Shown: positions 10,037 through 20,251 of the stretch, in pieces
How the letters are laid out: each line of letters opens with the position of its first letter
Position numbering within the stretch: the stretch's first letter is position 1
Assembly (NCBI RefSeq): GCF_000143415.4
Contig: NW_003314284.1
Span: 124,001-188,000, forward strand
Length of the DNA stretch: 64,000 bases
Direction: 5' to 3'
DNA from: Selaginella moellendorffii
Lineage: Eukaryota; Streptophyta; Lycopodiopsida; Selaginellales; Selaginellaceae
The notes under the pieces: generated by a model
What the model was told of the DNA's origin: nothing
What the model saw: the letters and a program-made list of their open reading frames with translations, nothing else
The model's database searches: none
Position numbers and translations under genes: made by a program

Positions 10037-11332
10037 GTGACCCCTCCATCTTTCTTTCGAGAGTATCATCAAGGGGTTTACTCGGCACTGATTCATCCAG
10101 TGTTTACTTTCCAAGCTCGTTTTTATAACAAGAGGTCTCCTATTCTTCTCTCCGTATTGGTTGATATAGGTTCGAGTTTATCTTCTATTACTCAACCTGT
10201 TGCTACATGTTGTTGTCTACACTTGCGTCATGCGGCAGATCCAGTTTTCATTCTTTATGGCAATGGCCGTACACATGCATATGCACAAGATGACGCAGAT
10301 ATAGTTGTGCGTGTGGGCGATCTCGAGCTTGAGTTGCAGTTGTTGTGGGTGGTGCCGAGTCAAGCTTTTGACCTCATTTTTGGTATGGATTGGTTGCAGC
10401 ACAATCATGCCAAGTGTGACTTTGAGGCTTCTCCCCCTTGTCTCATACTTCCTTATGTTTCATCCATTCCTCTCACTTCCATACCTCTTCGTCCCTTTAC
10501 TTTTACCTCTGCTTCTATTACTTTTGTTTCCCCACTATTTCCTCCTAAATTTCCATCTTGTTCTGCTCTTCCCTTTTTTGATCCCTCCAAAAATCTTTGT
10601 GTTGCAGTTATTGATCGGCTCATGAAGGAGTATTCTGATCTCTTTGAATTTGACTTATCTTCTGGGGCCAAGATTGCCACACGTCATCCGATTCCAACCG
10701 GGGATGCTCGTCCAATCAAGGTTCATGTTCATTGTCGGTCACGCAAGGAGATTAAGATTTTACGTGCAAACATCAAGGAGATGTTGGAGAAGGATGTTAT
10801 TCGGAAGTCGCGGAGTCCTTGGGCATGTGAACCTTATCTTGTGATGAAGCCTGATGGGAGTATTTGTTTTTGCATCGATTATCGTCCGTTAAATGAAGTG
10901 ACGATCCTGGATGTGTACCCTCTTCCTCACATGGCTGATCTTTTGGATCGTCTAGGGCAAAGTCGCTGGTTCACCAAGCTTGATCTTGCTTCTGGGTACT
11001 GGCAAGTACCGATGGCCGAAGAAGATATTCCTAAGATTGCTTTTTGTACACCATTTGGTTTGTATGAGTTCTTGGTGATGCCGTTCGGTTTGAACAATGC
11101 TTCAGCAACTTTTCAGCGGATGATGGACGAGGTTCTTTGTGATATGCCAGAGGTGACTGCTAACTTCATTGATGATGTCTTGATTCACTCGGAGGGGATG
11201 TGGGAGGAGCATATTCGTGATGTGTGTAAAGTGTTGGATCGGCTATGGGACGTTGGTTTAAAGCTGAAGCAGTCGAAGTGTGTGTTTTGGGTCCAAGGAC
11301 ACAACTTATCTTGGGTACTATATTTCTCATGA
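10037..11332 (+). pseudogene. pol, protease and reverse transcriptase part
   Basis: An aspartic-protease stretch (10150-10430) has D-I-G-S-S in place of the usual D-(T/S)-G and keeps the FDLIFGMDWL motif. The reverse transcriptase follows (10620-11330), with LPHMADLLDRLGQSRWFTKL, DLASGYWQV, MPFGLNNASATFQRMMDEVL and the catalytic box F-I-D-D at about 11167-11178. A frameshift near 11290 moves the rest of RT/RNase H to another frame. Confidence 0.9.
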
Positions 11333-12086
11333 AGGTTTGCAAGTTGATCATGACAAACTTGTAGCCGTTCTAAAATTCCCTACTCCGAAGTGTGTGAATG
11401 ATGTGCAGTGCTTCCTGGGCAAGGTGCAGTATCTTGGTCGTTTTGTGGATCATCTTTTTTATCGCACTGCACCGTTGCGAGCGTTGCTAAAGTCATCAAC
11501 ATCATCTTTCATCTAGTCTTCAGATTGTGAGCAGGCGTTTGTGAATCTCAAAGAGCTGCTAACGACTCCTTCAGTTTTGGCATATCCTGACTACACTTGA
11601 CCTTTTATTTTGCGTGTAGATGCTTTTGATATTGGTCTTGGAGGTGTGGTGATGCAAGAAAGCCCGAGTGTGCCTGGTCAGCATCATCCCATTGCATATA
11701 TAAGCCATACGTTACAACTAGTAGAAATGAACTACTCCACGACAGAGAAGGAGTGTTTAGCGGCAGTTTGGGGTTTCGAGAAACTTCATATATATCTACA
11801 TGGTTCTCAGACGTTACTTGAAGGTGACCATGCTGCCGTTACTTCATTATTGAAGTGGAAGAACTTAGTTGGTCGTACTGCTCGATGGGCTTTGAAGCTT
11901 CAAATATATAATTTTGATGTTGTTCATCGCCCAAGGAGTTCTATGGCTAATGCTGATGCCCTTTCTCGAGCTCCTCTTCCTTCTCCGCTCTCTTCTCTTG
12001 TTTCTGATGAGCCTGTTGTTCCAGCATCTGTGGATTTTCTAGACGAGGATTCTGTGCCGTCGGCGGTTGCTATACTTGACGTTTAG
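11280..12086 (+). pseudogene. pol, RT connection and RNase H part
   Basis: The connection domain (YLGYYISHEGLQVDHDKLVA, CFLGKVQYLGRFV) is followed by RNase H (RVDAFDIGLGGVVMQ; NYSTTEKECLAAVWGFEKL; KWKNLVGRTARWALKLQ; NADALSRAP). A stop at 11514-11516 and an in-frame stop near 11598 interrupt it. The first RNase H acidic residue is present (D in VDAFD). Confidence 0.88.
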
Positions 12087-12199
12087 TGTCCACAAGGTGC
12101 AGAGCAACATCTACCTTCTCTTGATGAGGTTCGTGAGGCCCAAAAGATTGAGCTGTGGATTCGAAGGCTTCGAAATGCATTTGAGAATCTTGCATCACT

Positions 12200-13380
12200 T
12201 GCTGATGACTTGCCTTTTCGGCATTTACATTTTCAATATCGTTTTGAAAATGGCCTTCTTTATTTTGTGGAGACGGATCCTGATGGTCCTTTACAGTTGG
12301 TGGTGCCTTCTCTCTTTATTCCGCGGTTTCTCCATGCCTACCATGATTCTCCTGTTCTAGGTGGGCATATGGGACATCGTCGTATGACCGAGAAGCTGCG
12401 CAGATCTTTCTATTGGCCGGAGATGCGATGTGATGTTATCTGGTATGTGCGTAGCTGCGTTTGGTGCTAAGCTCGTAATACTCTCCCTTGTGCTGCGGAA
12501 GGATGGTTAGAGTCAATTGCAGTTTCCTGTTCGTTTGAGTTGGTGGCGTTTGATCTTATGGGACCTTTTCCATAATCGACTGCTGGCAATGAGTATGTTA
12601 TTATTGCTTCTAACTACTTGACTCGTTGGGTGGAAGTTGGTGCTCTTGCTAGTGCCTCTGCAACTGCTGTTGGATACTTCCTCCTCAATCAAGTGGTGTT
12701 CCAGCATTTTGGTCCAGAGCGGATTCTTTCGGATAATGGTCCTACATTCATGGCTGAGGTATTTCATGTTTTGACGTCTCGGTTGGGGATACGCCACACT
12801 TTTACGAGTGCTTATCATCCACAATCAGACGGTCTGGTGGAATGGCTCGTTTAGACATTCAAAAGGATGATTGCGAAGTATGTGAACTTTCAACATTCGG
12901 ATTGGGATGGTTATTTGCCGTCTCTTCGGTATGCTTATGTCACAGAGGTGCAGAGTTCTGTTGGTGCTTCACCATATAAACTTCTATGTGGTCATGATCC
13001 AATATTACCAACGGAGCTGGGTTTACCTTCGCAATTGCCACGAGCTTCTGATGCTAGGTCATGGGATCAATATTTGACGAGCATTCTTCCACTTGTCCAA
13101 GCAGAGTCTGCCGAACACTTAGGCTGCGTACAAGTGGGACAACAATGGCGTTACAACTCCCATCATCGTCCACCTGCAGAGTACAAAGTGGATGATTTGG
13201 TGTTAGTCTATTTTCCCCATCTTACGGTATGTGGTTTATCTAAGGGGCTCCTTGTGCAATGGAAAGGACTGTATCAGGTGTTGCGGCAAGTTGGACCGCA
13301 AGTTTATGAGGTTCGGTATGATGTTCAATAGGCCGATCCTCCGGAGATTGTGCATGTGCAACGGTTGAAACACTTCATAC
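12200..13380 (+). pseudogene. pol, integrase and C-terminal tail
   Basis: The zinc-binding HHCC region shows GHMGHRRMTEKLRRSFYWPE and then C-x2-C, with a stop at the last Cys. The catalytic core keeps VAFDLMGPF (first D), ILSDNGPTFMAEVF (second D) and HPQSDGLVE (E). A stop at 12852-12854 follows. The tail reads YKVDDLVLVYF, then LLVQWKGLYQVLRQVGPQVY, the usual post-integrase region of chromovirus-like elements; a true chromodomain is not evident. Confidence 0.88.
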
Positions 13381-13490
13381 AAAGGGATTAGGAGCAGTTA
13401 ATACCGTCTACAGATCTGCCGATGCCTCCTCCTGACGTTCCTCCAGATCCTGGCCCATCTACAAGAGAACCCTAACGGCCTTCCATTATT

Positions 13491-13505
13491 CCGAGAGGAG
13501 GGGAT
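13491..13505 (+). promoter_or_regulatory. Polypurine tract
   Basis: A purine-rich run (cgagaggagggga) just before the 3' LTR is the expected plus-strand primer site. Confidence 0.7.
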
Positions 13506-13507
13506 GA

Positions 13508-13682
13508 TGTGAGGGCCAAGTGTACGGCTACGATGCCGTATACTAATATTAGCGTAGTGGGATTTTGGTAGCCGTTGGATTGGTTTCAATTCGGACCACT
13601 CGCTCCTGTATATAAGTTAGGGTTTTTGGGCTAATTGATATGCACATTTCTATATTCCCTTTCCATATTCCATGCACTCACA
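13508..13682 (+). repeat. 3' LTR
   Basis: 175 bp, same ends as the 5' LTR. It is followed by AATG, matching the 5' flank. Confidence 0.93.
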
Positions 13683-14799
13683 AATGATTTTTAATTACAA
13701 CATTTATAATTTTTTATTATATATATCAGAAACTATATATTATAATATAAATTGTTTAATCATATGTTTTGTTTTTATAAGTATTTATTCCCCAAATTCT
13801 AATTTATTATATAAATAACATGTATCAAGAGCAACAAATGCGCTCATTGTGGCATTTTATGTTTTTTTATAAAAATTCCTTAAATTCCTGAAATAAAGTT
13901 AAATTTTAAAGTTATAGTCATTTCTTAGATATTTAGATAAAGTATTTATTAGAATATAATATAACAAAGCTATTTTAGATCACAAGCTTTTATTATTTTT
14001 ATTGAATCTTTAATTCCATGAACAATAATGATGTTTATTTAAAGTAATCCGGAATGCGTTCAAACCCACAACTAACAACGATGACTCTAGCTACGCTCGG
14101 GCAAGACGTCGCGCTCCAGGAGCCCCAAATGCGACACCATAGAGGAGGACGAGGGCACTGGTTGGGTCCCCATTCCAGGCAAGTTCCACCCCACCAGACG
14201 TGGTGGCCATGCAGTATGGCTTCTTTCCAGTTCGTAAACACAATGTCTACGGCCTGAAGAAGGAAAGAAGGACCACCTTTTCCTTGTCCTCGTCGGGCAA
14301 CTCCATTTTGCCAGAGGCACTCGTACAAAGACGCAAATGGGCGGTACCAATCTGACACACTCTGACAAACAGCTCATGCTGATCTCGATGGGCCACAACT
14401 TAGAAATTTCTAGAGCACCAAATCCAAATTAATCCGTGAATCGTACGCGTGCAGCCGCGAAAACAACGTAACTTGTCGCCTGTGCCTTGTTCAAGATTCT
14501 CCCTCCCACGTTGTTCTTGCTGGTGTTACTGTTAGGTTTCGATTGTGGTAAAGATGTTTTGGTCGCTAGAACTTGCAGCTCACTACGTATACAGAACAAT
14601 GAAAACGACGGATCACTTGTAGCTGATAAGCATCGATCGACAAGTACTCCCGTCATTGTGCAAGCATATCCTCCTCGTATGCTTTAAAAGACCCAAGCCG
14701 CTCCACAGATATAACATTGGGTTCCTTCCTACTTGCAAGTTCATCCGGCTTCTCTTGCTTTAATCTTGCTCCAGAGCTCCGAAATTCTTTCAAGGAAAG
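13683..14799. other. AT-rich flank and promoter region; one unassigned minus-strand frame
   Basis: 13690-14040 is AT-rich with no coding signal and continues the AT-rich tract (8590-8700) that the Ty3 element interrupted. 14087-14398 is open on the minus strand without a recognisable domain. 14430-14799 is the likely promoter and 5' leader of the next gene. Confidence 0.4.
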
Positions 14800-16159
14800 A
14801 TGGTGGATGTTGATGTTGATCAGGCCATCCTGGATGGGTTCCAGGAGGGCATTTCGCTGGGGCTCGGGATGATCCCGGTTGTGGGCTCCTTCGTGCAAGC
14901 CATATTCGGGCATGTGTGGAGCATTGCGTTTGCAGGGCGCACCGCGGAGCAGAACAAGGCCGCTATGGATTCGCTGTTCGAGGCGGTGGGGAAGATGATC
15001 GAGCAAGCTCTGGCTGAAAACATCGCGGATCAAGCAAGAGCTGCCAATGCCACCATCTCCCAGCTGGGCCAGGACTACTACGTCTCGGTCGAGGCCTTCA
15101 AGGACGATAACTCGGTCGGCACCCAGAAGATCGTGGTGCGATTCGAGAACTCCAAGGCCCAGCTCCTCCAGATGCTCAATCTCTTCTCCCAGCCCAGCTA
15201 CATGAAGCACACACTCCTCTCTTACGGATCCGCGCTCGCATTGTACTCAACGCTGCTCCGCGAGATGATCCAAAGCGCCAAAGATTGCGGCTACTCAGCC
15301 TCGGAGGTGGCCGACTTCCAGAGAGACATCAATGACCGGATCAAATCCGCGCTCAACCAAGTCATGTTCGATGCTCTCTCCAAGCTAGTGAAAGAAGGGG
15401 GGGAATTCAAGTACCCCAGCATGGCCAGCGTCGCCATGAGCCTCTTCCAGATCTCTGCCGGCGTGATGAACTTCCACACCGAATGGCACAACGGCGCGGC
15501 TTGCCTGATCGCGAAGCCCCACGAGTACTACGACGATTGCGACCTTGTGGATACCAAGGCGCACTACCAGCTCAACTTCCGCCCCAAGGTCGGTGTAGAG
15601 AAGAACTTCTATGCGATGCCCCAGGTGTTCGTCAGTGGTCGTCCGGCAATCCATATCTACACGAAGCCCGAGCAGGAGATCCAAGTAGCGCGCTTCGTGT
15701 TCGAGGAGGACAACGTGGATATGAAATTCAGGGCGTACTACATGGTTGATGGTGACGACTATGACTCTTGGGAAGTGTTGGTGAACCTCAGCAGCCATTC
15801 CAATCCTCAGGTGCGTGAACTTGCATGCTCAACTTGGAAACAAAGTTTATAGCCTTGAGATTGGTTTCTTGCTTTTGCAGGAGCTTCAATTCACCCTTAG
15901 CAAGCGTCAATCTGCCATTGTGTCTTTCCCGTGGGTGAAGATGTACTACTCCAACACAGAGGGAGGTGCTTGGAGCACCCATTATGACAAGTTCAGCACC
16001 AATATGAGGGTCTACTATGATGAGTACAATTCGTTCAAGCCAGAAAACAGCAGGTCATACACCATCACCACAAAGGCTGCTGGGTCTGCAACTAAAAATT
16101 ACTACTTGATCGCATTTGAAGTTGTTCCTACCAATGCTCCAAAGTTGCCATGGCTGTGA
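14800..16159 (+). CDS. Endotoxin-N-like (putative pore-forming defence) protein, two exons
   Basis: Exon 1 is 14800-15810, intron 15811-15880 (GTGCGTG...TTTTGCAG, 70 nt, phase 0), exon 2 15881-16159, giving 429 residues. The start is ATG 14800, the first Met of the long frame. Residues 1-220 look all-helical, with a hydrophobic glycine-rich segment (ISLGLGMIPVVGSFVQAIFG) followed by amphipathic helices. This resembles the helical-bundle N-domain of delta-endotoxin-like proteins, reported in some non-seed plants as insecticidal. Residues 230-429 look beta-rich and contain FYAMPQVFVSG and STHYDKFSTNMRVYYD. No secretion signal is clear. The gene appears intact. The assignment is from fold-like pattern only; it could be another lineage-specific family. 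Confidence 0.6.
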
Positions 16160-16469
16160 TTTATGAAGTCTTAAGTTGGATATTTTGGAAATACTATATT
16201 GTTATACGAAGACATGGCCGAAAACATGGACGACGTAGCACAATAATAACAATCATCACAGTGTTTCTAAATCCTGAACATTGTTAAACTATATGAATAA
16301 ATATTTTCTTCTTTCAAATCTTGTTGACCCATCAAAGGCAGAGTCAAATCTTAATTCGTGGAATCCTTTCCACGTGTAAGAGGTGAAGAACGTAGGGTTT
16401 CCCGTTTACGCAAGAGGAGGGGGGACGGCACTGCAACGAAGCTGATGCTGAGAAAGAGCAGCAAGGTGA

Positions 16470-17570
16470 GGTGACATCATAGAGTTTTCAAGGAATTGGA
16501 AATCAGTGTGTTGAGCGATCTGCCAAAGCTAGACATCTCAGCCAGGGGGAAGGAGTGCGTGCTTTTGCTCATGGACAGGATCTGAAGGCAGGTTCCAAGA
16601 CAGACTCTCATGGCCACCTGTGCTCGCCTGGTATCCAGAGGAACAACTGGTAGGAGTGGTGTCAAACAGGTTGTTGCCATGGGGCTTCATTCCTATGGCC
16701 TCATCCTTGGGCATGCTATGTGGCTTTCACAAAAATGACATCATTTCTGAGGGCTTCCAATGGCCGCTCTACTCTTGGGGTGACGTTAAGTTGGAAATGA
16801 GAGGCAACCAGGAGCAGTTCAGCATCCATATGCTCTAGACACACATACAATCTGAACGTTTCACCATTTATACTTGGCACTTGAGCTCCCAAGTCTGGAA
16901 CTTTTCAAGTAGTAGTGGCATATTGACGGCTAATCTTACTAGGGACCTCATTTTTCGAGATAGCAGGTTGCAAGTTTATGATACTCACTCTAAAGCCTGG
17001 ACCGCAATTGCAATTCCAGGTGCCAAAGTTTGGAATGACTTCCCACTGCCACAAGGTCTTAAGGCCGCTACTCTTACTGTAGAGTGGATCCTTTCTGGTA
17101 CGGACACAAGGTGATGGTCATTGTAATGATGGAATACCTGGGGCCTTTGTGTTGCTGGGGCTGGAAGAAGAAGGTGGGCGTCACTGGAAGCAAGTAGCCT
17201 GGGCAACCTTGGATCAGTTTGCAGACTATGAGACAGGACAGTTTCCAGCATACTCAGCCGATTGGCCTCTACAAGGTGGCAATCTGCTAGTCAGTAACAT
17301 GCTCAATGCTGGAAAAGCCTGTAGCTCTCCATCTCAAACGTCGTAATTGGTTGGAGCTTCCAACAAGCATGTGCCACCTCAATCTCCAAGCCGTTTGCAT
17401 CTACAACCTTGTGAAGAAATCATATTGGACCATCATCTCCTTTCAAGCATTAGCCACTGGTCAGTCAGAACTTCTGCTAAGTAACTCTAGCTTTATTGGA
17501 AAAACAAGAAGAAAAAAATGCAAGCATCCATATGTCACAGCTGCAAAGTGTTTAGAGTCCACTTGAAATA
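16470..17570 (+). pseudogene. Unrecognised decayed gene
   Basis: Plus-strand pieces in different frames look coding but do not join. They are: ELEISVLSDLPKLDISARGK (about 16490-16560), a frame 16881-17114 with NLTRDLIFRDSRLQVYDTH and KVWNDFPLPQGLKAATLTV, and a frame 17128-17346 with LLGLEEEGGRHWKQVAWATL. Stops and frame changes separate them. No family is recognised. Confidence 0.4.
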
Positions 17571-18820
17571 TGAAAATGTTTTATATATTGGAACTTCAAG
17601 AGATTCTAATTTTTTGCAGATAAAGCTTAAGGCATTTCTCAAAATGGCAGTATGTCAGTTCTAGCTATAGATGGGGCAAAGAGGGACTAAGAACTTGATA
17701 ATGAAGTGACTTAATATCTTTGATATACAAAAAGTAAGATTGTTTTTAGTGTTCTTGGTGGAAGGGGCTGAATGAGAAAGTATGAAATTTTTTACATTGT
17801 CATAAAGGTCAAGGTGGAAATATTCCTTGAAGGTTGCATTGTATTAATGGTGACCATCTAAAATTCCAATACATAAACAAATGTAGACTTAGACCCTTGG
17901 TACAATTGCTGTAATTTATTGATGGTGATCTTGATTAATATTATTGAATATGCTAGTGAAACATTGAACAAAGAGATTAAAATCCTAAAAAATATTTTAA
18001 AAAGGGCAAAGAATTAGAAAAGAGGCATTCCACTAAAAAGAGATCTAATCAAGTTTACATAATAAATTAGAGATAAAATTGCACAGCAATTTGAAATCCA
18101 ACTTAGTTGAAGAAGCTACAAAACTTGGACTATGTGCCATTAAACTTTAGTTGCATACTAATCTTTAGCTCTAAATTGAAAAGCCCATCTTAGTTGAGTT
18201 GTGAGTGCAATGCTATATTGAATTGTTTCGACTCTTGATATAACTTCTGTAGAGTATCAAAATTTGATTATGAGGATTTTAGGATATGAAAGTGTTTAAA
18301 CTGTTAGAAGTTCGTTATTGAGAGGAGGGGAAATAATTAAATTACTAATAAAATAATAAATAACATCTCTCATAATTGCCATTGATCTTATTGTGTATTG
18401 TGATAATTGATTGCAAGAATGACAATTGAATTTTTATCATTCAAACATTTGTTTGAGTGTATCCAATGTAGGTATACACGAAAAATTAAAAGTCTTAAGG
18501 CATTAGAGAAAAGATGGATTTATATTGAATATTCTAGCTACAAAGTCCTGTTCTCAAATTAATCCCAAACTAATCTAGAAAATTAATCCAAAATGCCCAA
18601 TGTACATAATAATGATAATAAAGGTTTAAGGTTTAATTCTTATTATAATATTAATGAATATACTCCTTAATAAATATAAAGGATATGTGACTCATTGTTT
18701 GATCCTAGGAAATCTTTTAGAGATGAGAGATGCTAAGTCAGCAGGTAGCTCTTGCCTTCTTTGAAACTACTTGCAGAATAATAGGGTTAATCAAATAAAC
18801 CAAGAACTCTATCAAACAAA
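17571..18820. other. AT-rich noncoding spacer
   Basis: Strongly AT-rich, with no ORF of note on either strand and no terminal repeats that I could find. Confidence 0.6.
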
Positions 18821-18919
18821 ACTACACCCTAATGATGAATATGCTTAAGAGATCCTTAATCTCATGGACGTCGGCACCATGAATCCTATAAGTACAGTGG
18901 GCTGCGAGAGGAAGCTGAA

Positions 18920-19790
18920 TGGGCGAAGTGCTGGAGATTGTCTGCACCATGTAGAGTAGACATGCTGGCAAGGTGAGGGAGCTAGATCTGGCGCAGTCGC
19001 GGGTACGAGGTGCATTGATGGCCCACAAGGCACTGGTGAGTGAGGATTAAAAGGAATGTGGAGAGATATCTCCAGGAGAGGATGGGGACCTCGCAGATTC
19101 TACGAGGGCGTCCAACTGTTGGAAAGCTGGAGAAAGTGATCAAAAAGTTCTCGGTGGCTTGATGTATTCCAGACTTGTGGTGGCGTTCCACAACATCTTC
19201 AAGGACATCTTGAGAGCTTGGATTGAGCACAATAGTGTTCGCTAGTGGCACTGTCAAGGGGCTGAATCTTCACAACTTTTGCTTACTGGATGGCGATCAA
19301 GCTGGACAAGTTCCCTGTTGAAACAAACAGCAGATCAAGGGAGAGATCAAGGCACAACCAGGAAATACTCACGTTGTAGCATTTTCCTATTTACACCTGT
19401 TTCATCATTCCGGAGTTCCCTGACGACGTCAGTGGTGGACGATGCTCCAGAGCTGGCAGTCTCTCCATCTCACGCTCTTGATCGTCACCTGCACGGCCAA
19501 CCTGCTGGGCAACGAGTACGGGAGAGGAAACCTGGCGATGAAGCTCTTTGCTGGAGGAACAGGGGTGGTGAAACTGGGAGTGGAGCTAAACAACATGGAC
19601 GTGAGTGCGTAAAGGCCGAGATCGAACGCTTCATCTCCTCTCACAACTTTAGCAACAGATTTTCCCGCCCCTGCCAAGAGGGAGAAGCGAAAGCCCTGGG
19701 CGACGCGAGTGTCTCGTTGCGGCAGGTCACAGTACGCCGAGAACGAGGTGAACGTCCAAAAGCTGCTCCACAGTGTACGCTCGTCCATCT
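18920..19790 (+). pseudogene. COG4 (conserved oligomeric Golgi subunit 4) remnant
   Basis: Several plus-strand pieces match COG4-like motifs in the right order. They are: EVLEIVCTM, then GKVRELDLAQSRVRGALM (about 18925-19030); LAMKLFAGGTGVVKLGVELN with NNMDVS (about 19530-19605); and FPAPAKREK, then SQYAENEVNVQKLLHSVRSS (about 19660-19785). COG4 is a subunit of the Golgi vesicle-tethering complex. Frames change between pieces, a stop follows NNMDVSA, and most of the roughly 700-residue protein is absent, so it is a ghost of a once-spliced gene. The match is from memory of the family. Confidence 0.5.
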
Positions 19791-20251
19791 CGCAATCGTC
19801 ATCGTGACGTGGCTGGAGGGTCTTGTGAATGAAGCTTTGTAGCTGCAGAACTAGAGAGAAAGGCTGTTATATTTGCAGTGACGTTGTATATAACTTGGAT
19901 GTGGCGATGATTGCACTCTGAGTCAAGTAAGGCATAGAGACGTGCTGGAACTTCAGGGTTGGCATTTGTGGTTGATAAATGAAGCAACAAGTAGCAATGT
20001 TCAGGACTGGTTGCGTCATGAGTACGAGAGCACAGCTCTCGATTTGGCATTGATGATGAACAAAAATCCCATGGAGTATCCCTCTCTCAATTTGAAAATG
20101 CAGCTAGTGAATATATGTATTCCATGAAAGATAATTCGTTCAACATAATGTGATACTTGATGTGAGTCGCAGAATCCACTCAAATTCAATCAAAGTCAAC
20201 GGATTTCGACATTCATTGACTATGTTATCTTTGCATTGTATGCTCTTTCTT
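19791..20251. other. No recognisable gene
   Basis: Short ORFs only. 20130-20251 is probably the 3' UTR of the minus-strand PPR gene. Confidence 0.4.

Larger units (their letters stand above)
8702..13682 (+). mobile_element. Decayed Ty3/gypsy LTR retrotransposon
   Basis: The element is 4981 bp with 175-bp LTRs starting TG and ending CA, and is flanked by AATG on both sides (8698-8701 and 13683-13686), a likely 4-bp target-site duplication. Order gag - protease - reverse transcriptase - RNase H - integrase identifies Ty3/gypsy. A chromodomain-like or SH3-like tail follows the integrase. Several in-frame stops and frameshifts (about 9155, 9807, 9879, 11290, 11513, 12468, 12574, 12852) show it cannot make its own proteins. 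The LTRs differ at 9 of 175 positions by my count, all transitions, suggesting moderately old insertion and methylation-linked C-to-T decay. Confidence 0.95.

Noticed and set aside
8702..13682. Endogenous pararetrovirus
   Set aside because: Integrase, LTRs and target duplication identify a Ty3/gypsy retrotransposon; no movement protein is seen.
14653..15210. 185-aa minus-strand ORF
   Set aside because: Antisense to the endotoxin-like gene; no domain and no splice logic.
17571..18820. Centromere-like or satellite AT-rich DNA
   Set aside because: No periodic repeat unit is visible; it is simple AT-rich spacer.
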